Shown: piece by piece, positions 8,429-11,920 of the stretch
How the letters are laid out: the number at the start of each line of letters is the position of its first letter
How positions within the stretch are numbered: the first letter of the stretch is position 1
Assembly: GCA_902984215.1 (NCBI GenBank)
Contig: CADWAF010000244.1
Location: 1-11,920 of the forward strand
From: Willaertia magna
Taxonomy: Eukaryota; Heterolobosea; Eutetramitea; Acrasida; Naegleriidae
Direction: 5' to 3'
Length of the DNA: 11,920 nt
The notes under the pieces: model-generated
Databases searched by the model: none
What the model was told of the DNA's origin: nothing
What the model saw: the letters and a program-made list of their open reading frames with translations, nothing else
Made by a program: the position numbers and the translations under genes

Positions 8429-10897
8429 ATGACCTCAACAAACAAAAATTTTAAAACTCAAGTACTGAGTCTGAAAGGTAAATCAGAAAATAAATACTGT
8501 GCAGATTGCTTGGCAACAGAAACTGCCTGGGCAAGTACAAACTTAGGTGTATTTGTTTGTATTAATTGTTCCGGTGTACATAGAAGTCTTGGTACACATG
8601 TATCTAAAGTAAAGAGTGTTGAATTAGATGATTGGACAGAACCAGAACAATATGAAATAATGTCAAAAGTTGGAAATATAGAAGCTAATTCCTATTGGGA
8701 GTGTAATACATTTCCTTTTGAAAAACCTCTAGCTCATGATAAATAGTAAGTGATCTCTTTCTTCCGAATTTTTGGCGCCAAAAAAAATGTACAATTTCAT
8801 TTGTTGATCAACAATCCACATTACGTCAATTACAGTGCTTTTAGGAAAAGATTTATCGTAGACAAATATGTTAAGAAAAAGTTTCTTCCTAGTCCAGAGA
8901 ATGTAGATTATAAATTAGAAAGAGAATTTGATGTTAAATTAGTTAGTCGTCAAGGCTTTGTTACAAAACAAGGATTTAAACGTAAAACTTGGAAAAAACG
9001 TTATATGGTCTTACATGAAGATGTTCTTTCCTATTTTAAAAATCAATCCGATTCTTACCCAGCAGGTAGTATCAAAATAGAGCTGGATAGTTTAGTAATG
9101 TTTGTTGATGAACTTCAATTAGGAAAGAAAAATTGTTTTGCTATTGTTACAAAAACTAGAAATTATTATATGTATTGTGATTTAGAAGAAGAAGTATGTG
9201 ATTGGATATATTCACTACGTGCAGCTGTTTATTACGCAAATTTAAAACGTGTTTTTAATGATCCAAGAAACTTTCTTAAAAACTCTGATGCCAAACGCGT
9301 TGAAAGGAAAGGTATTTTAAAGAAACAAGGAGGTAATTTTAAATCTGTAAAGAAAAGATATTTTGTTTTGAAAGATTCTCAACTTTCTTATTATAAAAGT
9401 GAAAAAGAGATGGAACCAATAGATTCTATTGATTTAAGAAATACAAAAGTTGAAACAACAAAGAATACTAAATGTGGTATTACTTTACATACTGTTGGTA
9501 GACAATACTTCTTTCTTGCTGAAAATGAAAAGGAAAAGGATGAATGGATTAATGCAATTGATACTGTTACAAAAGCTTTTAATGAAGGTGAATTAATTCA
9601 AAAGAAATCAATTGCTATTCATCAATTAATTTTAAATAAGATTAAAGAAGAAAAAGATAATAGTGCATCTGAAAATCAAGAAGAACAAGTTTCTCCTCAT
9701 TCACCAATGATGTGGAAGAGTTTATCTTTTCATCGTTGCAGAAAAAGCTTTTTAGATAAGTTATTGACAAATCCAAAAGATGGAAATATTGAGCCAGTTG
9801 AAAGATTAAAGAATTCTCCTAATTTTATGACAGGTGGTAATAGTACTGCTAATTTAAGTGCAAGTACAGTATCAATTGGAGGTTCAATGTCAACTATTGT
9901 TTTGAATGATTCCGTGGATGCTACTAAGAGATTTTCTTTATTTAATATTTCTGAGATTGCTCAACAACAGAACATCAATGATGAAAGTAACTTTTCTTTT
10001 TTGAAAAGAGCTTCATTTTCAATTCAACAAAATGCAACACAACATAAATTAAATGTTGAAGATAGTACTACTAGTTTAGCATCACCTTCTACTTCAAGTT
10101 CTAGCTTAAGTCCAGGTATTGGTATTTCACTTGCCAATTATTCTAATAGTAGTAGTAACTTACAGGATGAGGCTGTCACAATTGATGAAATTAAAATTGA
10201 AAAGATGAAACAAAAGAAAAATAAAAAGGATAAATTTATTCCAGAACATGACGTATCAGATCAAATTGAAGATAAGGCAATGGAATCAATGATGAAAGGA
10301 ACTGTGGTACTTAAGCGTACTTCAACTTGTGAGTCTGATGATTTAGATGATTTAGGAAGTTTGATTAATGATAGTGAAAATGCAAAACTAAAATATGAAT
10401 CCGATGAAGAAGTACCTACTATAGAAGAGGTTACACCTCCACCAACAACCTCAAAGAAAATTGTAACCAATGACTATGATTCAGGAGATTCAGAGGAATG
10501 TATTCTTGATGATGAAGATATTCAAATTACCTCAAATAATGTACTTGCAGCCACTACAACTACAGCCCCTGTAATTACAAAACCAATTGTTTTAGAAGGT
10601 AATGGGATGGGAAAGATTATTTTACAAAGTGGTGATTCTTCTGATGATGATGAAATAGATGAGGATGACAACGATGATGGTATTGAAATGAATATTTCTG
10701 TGAAGCGCACACCAACAAACGTTCAATTGGCACAAGCTTCACCAGTTACAACTGTTAGAGGGGGAATCAAGACTAGAAACTCAGTTAAGAGAGTTGATAA
10801 GACAAAGAAGAAAAACAAAAAAACTCAAAGTGTATTCAGAAGAATGCACTCAATTGTTGAAGAGGAGTTACAATCCATTGGTATTGATGTAGAATAA
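8429..10897 (+). CDS. Arf GTPase-activating protein with two PH domains (ADAP/centaurin-alpha type), long acidic tail
   Basis: Exons 8429-8745 and 8836-10897 give 792 aa; the 90-nt intron begins GTAAGT and ends TTACAG. Splicing rebuilds PLAHDKYAFRKRFIVDKYV, the normal end of an ArfGAP domain; without it the first ORF would stop early. Residues about 8-125 are the ArfGAP domain with a CX2CX16CX2C zinc finger (Cys24, 27, 44, 47) and the catalytic arginine finger Arg52 in GVHRSLG. PH1 spans about 143-240 (KRKTWKKRYMVL; conserved Trp229) and PH2 about 260-354 (FKSVKKRYFVLK; Trp343). Basic residues in the first strands of both are compatible with phosphoinositide binding. The order ArfGAP-PH-PH is that of ADAP proteins (about 375 aa in mammals). 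Here a further 435 residues, rich in Ser, Asn and acidic clusters with a basic Lys-rich end, follow. It should stimulate GTP hydrolysis by Arf at membranes. Confidence 0.93.
8769..8784. promoter_or_regulatory. 16-bp perfect palindrome with E2F-like TTTGGCGC on both strands
   Basis: TTTTTGGCGCCAAAAA is a perfect 16-bp palindrome inside the only intron of the ArfGAP gene. Each half reads TTTGGCGC, matching E2F consensus TTTSSCGC. At 90 nt this intron is the longest in the window. The palindrome is visible directly; a regulatory role is inference. Confidence 0.35.
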
Positions 10898-10899
10898 AT
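10894..10899 (+). terminator. Candidate poly(A) signal overlapping the ArfGAP stop codon
   Basis: AATAAA overlaps the TAA stop of the ArfGAP gene. A second AATAAA follows at 10945-10950, next to the UMP synthase stop on the other strand. Either could direct polyadenylation. The whole convergent gap is only 57 bases (10898-10954), so the two transcripts' 3' ends probably overlap or nearly so. Confidence 0.35.
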
Positions 10900-10954
10900 G
10901 TATTTAAAGTAGTAAATCCTTATATTTTAGTAATTCGTTTAAGCAATAAATAAG

Positions 10955-11920
10955 TTAATGGTTTAATTCAAGTCTTTTGAGGTACGCCTCCCAACCAAGT
11001 TTTTTGTAAAGTTTGGCTGATTCTGATCTATTTTCTGCGTGGTAAATACCTCTTCCAACAATAATTACATCACTTTTCTTTTCTCTAACAATATAATCTG
11101 GCGAGTTGTATTGTTGACCTAAGGAATCTCCCTTAACATCCAATCTAACGCCAGGGGTACAATATAAGAATTGATCCAAATCGTCCCTCAATTTACCTTG
11201 GCAAATAAAACCACTAACAAAATCTTCTTCCTTGAGAGCAACCTTAATTGCTTCTTGTTGAGTTGATTCGCCAGTCATTGTACCTTCAGTACTCATTTGA
11301 GCAATAAATAATAAACCTCTTTCTTCCTTAATACCACATTCTTTAATTGCCTCTTTGAATCCTTTTACAACTGATTCTCCACCACTTATCAAGTGAGCAT
11401 TAGTTAAATCCGACCAAGAAGCAATCTTGAAAGGTCCTTTGGCATATTGTTGTTTAACTGTTTGGCCAATATCAGCAAATTTTCTATCTTCAAATAAAAC
11501 AAAGTTATGTTTTAGAGCTAAATCTTTCAATTTGTTAATAAATTCTTGGTCTGGATTGTCTTCAAGAATATCAATATGAGTTTTTAACATACAAATCTCA
11601 GGTCCTGTTTCATCTGCCAATTTTAATAAATCTTCTTTGCTTGTGACATCCGCTGCAATGCATAAATTACTTTGTTTTTGTTCCATCAATTCAAATAACT
11701 TTTTAGAAAAGGGACTCTTTGTTAATTTAGCTCTTTCACCATAAGTTAATTCTTTCTTTTTTGTTTCTGACTTTTGTTCAATAGCTGGTTTAAATTGATT
11801 TTCCTTAATAAAATTTAAAATCTCTTCTTTCTGTTCATTTGTCAACAAGCCTTTCTCATTTAAAATTGTAGTTACCCTTGTCATTGTGACACAAGGATGA
11901 ACGTGATAAGTTTTATCATC
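10955..11920 (-). CDS. UMPS: UMP synthase (bifunctional OPRT-OMP decarboxylase), C-terminal part, 5' end off the window
   Basis: This encodes orotidine-5'-phosphate decarboxylase, which converts OMP to UMP in the last step of pyrimidine synthesis. Numbering from the ATG at 11884, visible landmarks are ADV (Asp79), MLKTHID (Lys101), the catalytic FEDRKFADIG (Asp133, Lys135, Asp138), GQQYNSP (256-262) and phosphate-binding VGRGI (276-280). That ATG is probably not the true start. The frame stays open for twelve more codons to the edge, and residues from there to about 30 (ending ILNFIKENQF) resemble the last OPRT segment and linker of bifunctional eukaryotic UMP synthases; ELTYGERAKL then starts the decarboxylase half. 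The gene therefore continues rightwards with an OPRT domain. No intron is seen in this part. It converges on the ArfGAP gene. Confidence 0.93.
   Translation of the reverse strand, partial: DDKTYHVHPCVTMTRVTTILNEKGLLTNEQKEEILNFIKENQFKPAIEQKSETKKKELTYGERAKLTKSPFSKKLFELMEQKQSNLCIAADVTSKEDLLKLADETGPEICMLKTHIDILEDNPDQEFINKLKDLALKHNFVLFEDRKFADIGQTVKQQYAKGPFKIASWSDLTNAHLISGGESVVKGFKEAIKECGIKEERGLLFIAQMSTEGTMTGESTQQEAIKVALKEEDFVSGFICQGKLRDDLDQFLYCTPGVRLDVKGDSLGQQYNSPDYIVREKKSDVIIVGRGIYHAENRSESAKLYKKLGWEAYLKRLELNH

Noticed and set aside
8429..8746. A short stand-alone ArfGAP protein ending at the TAG at 8744
   Set aside because: The TAG is formed by the first base of a GTAAGT donor; splicing to 8836 completes the ArfGAP domain and joins two PH domains.
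10261..10710. Two minus-strand ORFs rich in Ser and Val
   Set aside because: They are mirror images of the acidic low-complexity ArfGAP tail; GAT/GAA repeats read backwards give Ser/Ile/Phe-rich open frames.

Overview
The window is gene-dense nuclear DNA from a unicellular eukaryote. It is AT-rich, uses the standard genetic code (TAA and TGA end genes; no stop codon is needed as sense), and carries six protein-coding genes with only 57-114 bases between neighbours. Five of the six genes are interrupted by very short spliceosomal introns: 13 in all, 37-90 nt, mostly with GTAAGT donors and AG acceptors. The protein set (bifunctional UMP synthase, KCC-type cotransporter, NIPA-type Mg2+ transporter, ArfGAP with two PH domains, RCC1-like propeller) and the asparagine/lysine-rich, AT-driven composition fit a free-living amoeboid protist. 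A heterolobosean such as Naegleria is my best guess and a dictyostelid-like amoeba is an alternative; the sequence alone does not decide.

Layout. 1-1979 (-): superfamily 2 helicase, five exons visible, 3' end beyond the left edge. 2092-3621 (+): divergent RCC1-repeat protein, four exons, head-to-head with the helicase across 112 bases that hold a perfect E2F-like motif. 3718-6888 (-): K+/Cl- cotransporter of the SLC12 family, two exons, convergent with the RCC1 gene. 7003-8358 (+): NIPA/DUF803 multi-pass protein, five exons, head-to-head with the cotransporter across 114 bases. 8429-10897 (+): ArfGAP-PH-PH protein of ADAP/centaurin-alpha type with a long acidic tail, two exons, 70 bases behind the NIPA gene. 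10955-11920 (-): OMP decarboxylase half of UMP synthase, with the end of the OPRT half still in frame at the right edge, so its 5' end lies outside.

Function. There is no operon-like system. Two divergent pairs share short intergenic regions: helicase/RCC1-like, and K-Cl cotransporter/Mg2+ transporter. Co-expression of either pair is only an inference. No tRNA, rRNA, transposon, CRISPR array or long non-coding stretch was seen; no gene-free stretch exceeds 114 bases. The main points for a curator are the spliced gene models, several of which would be split or called broken if read as single ORFs, and the UMP synthase fusion hidden by a misleading internal ATG.
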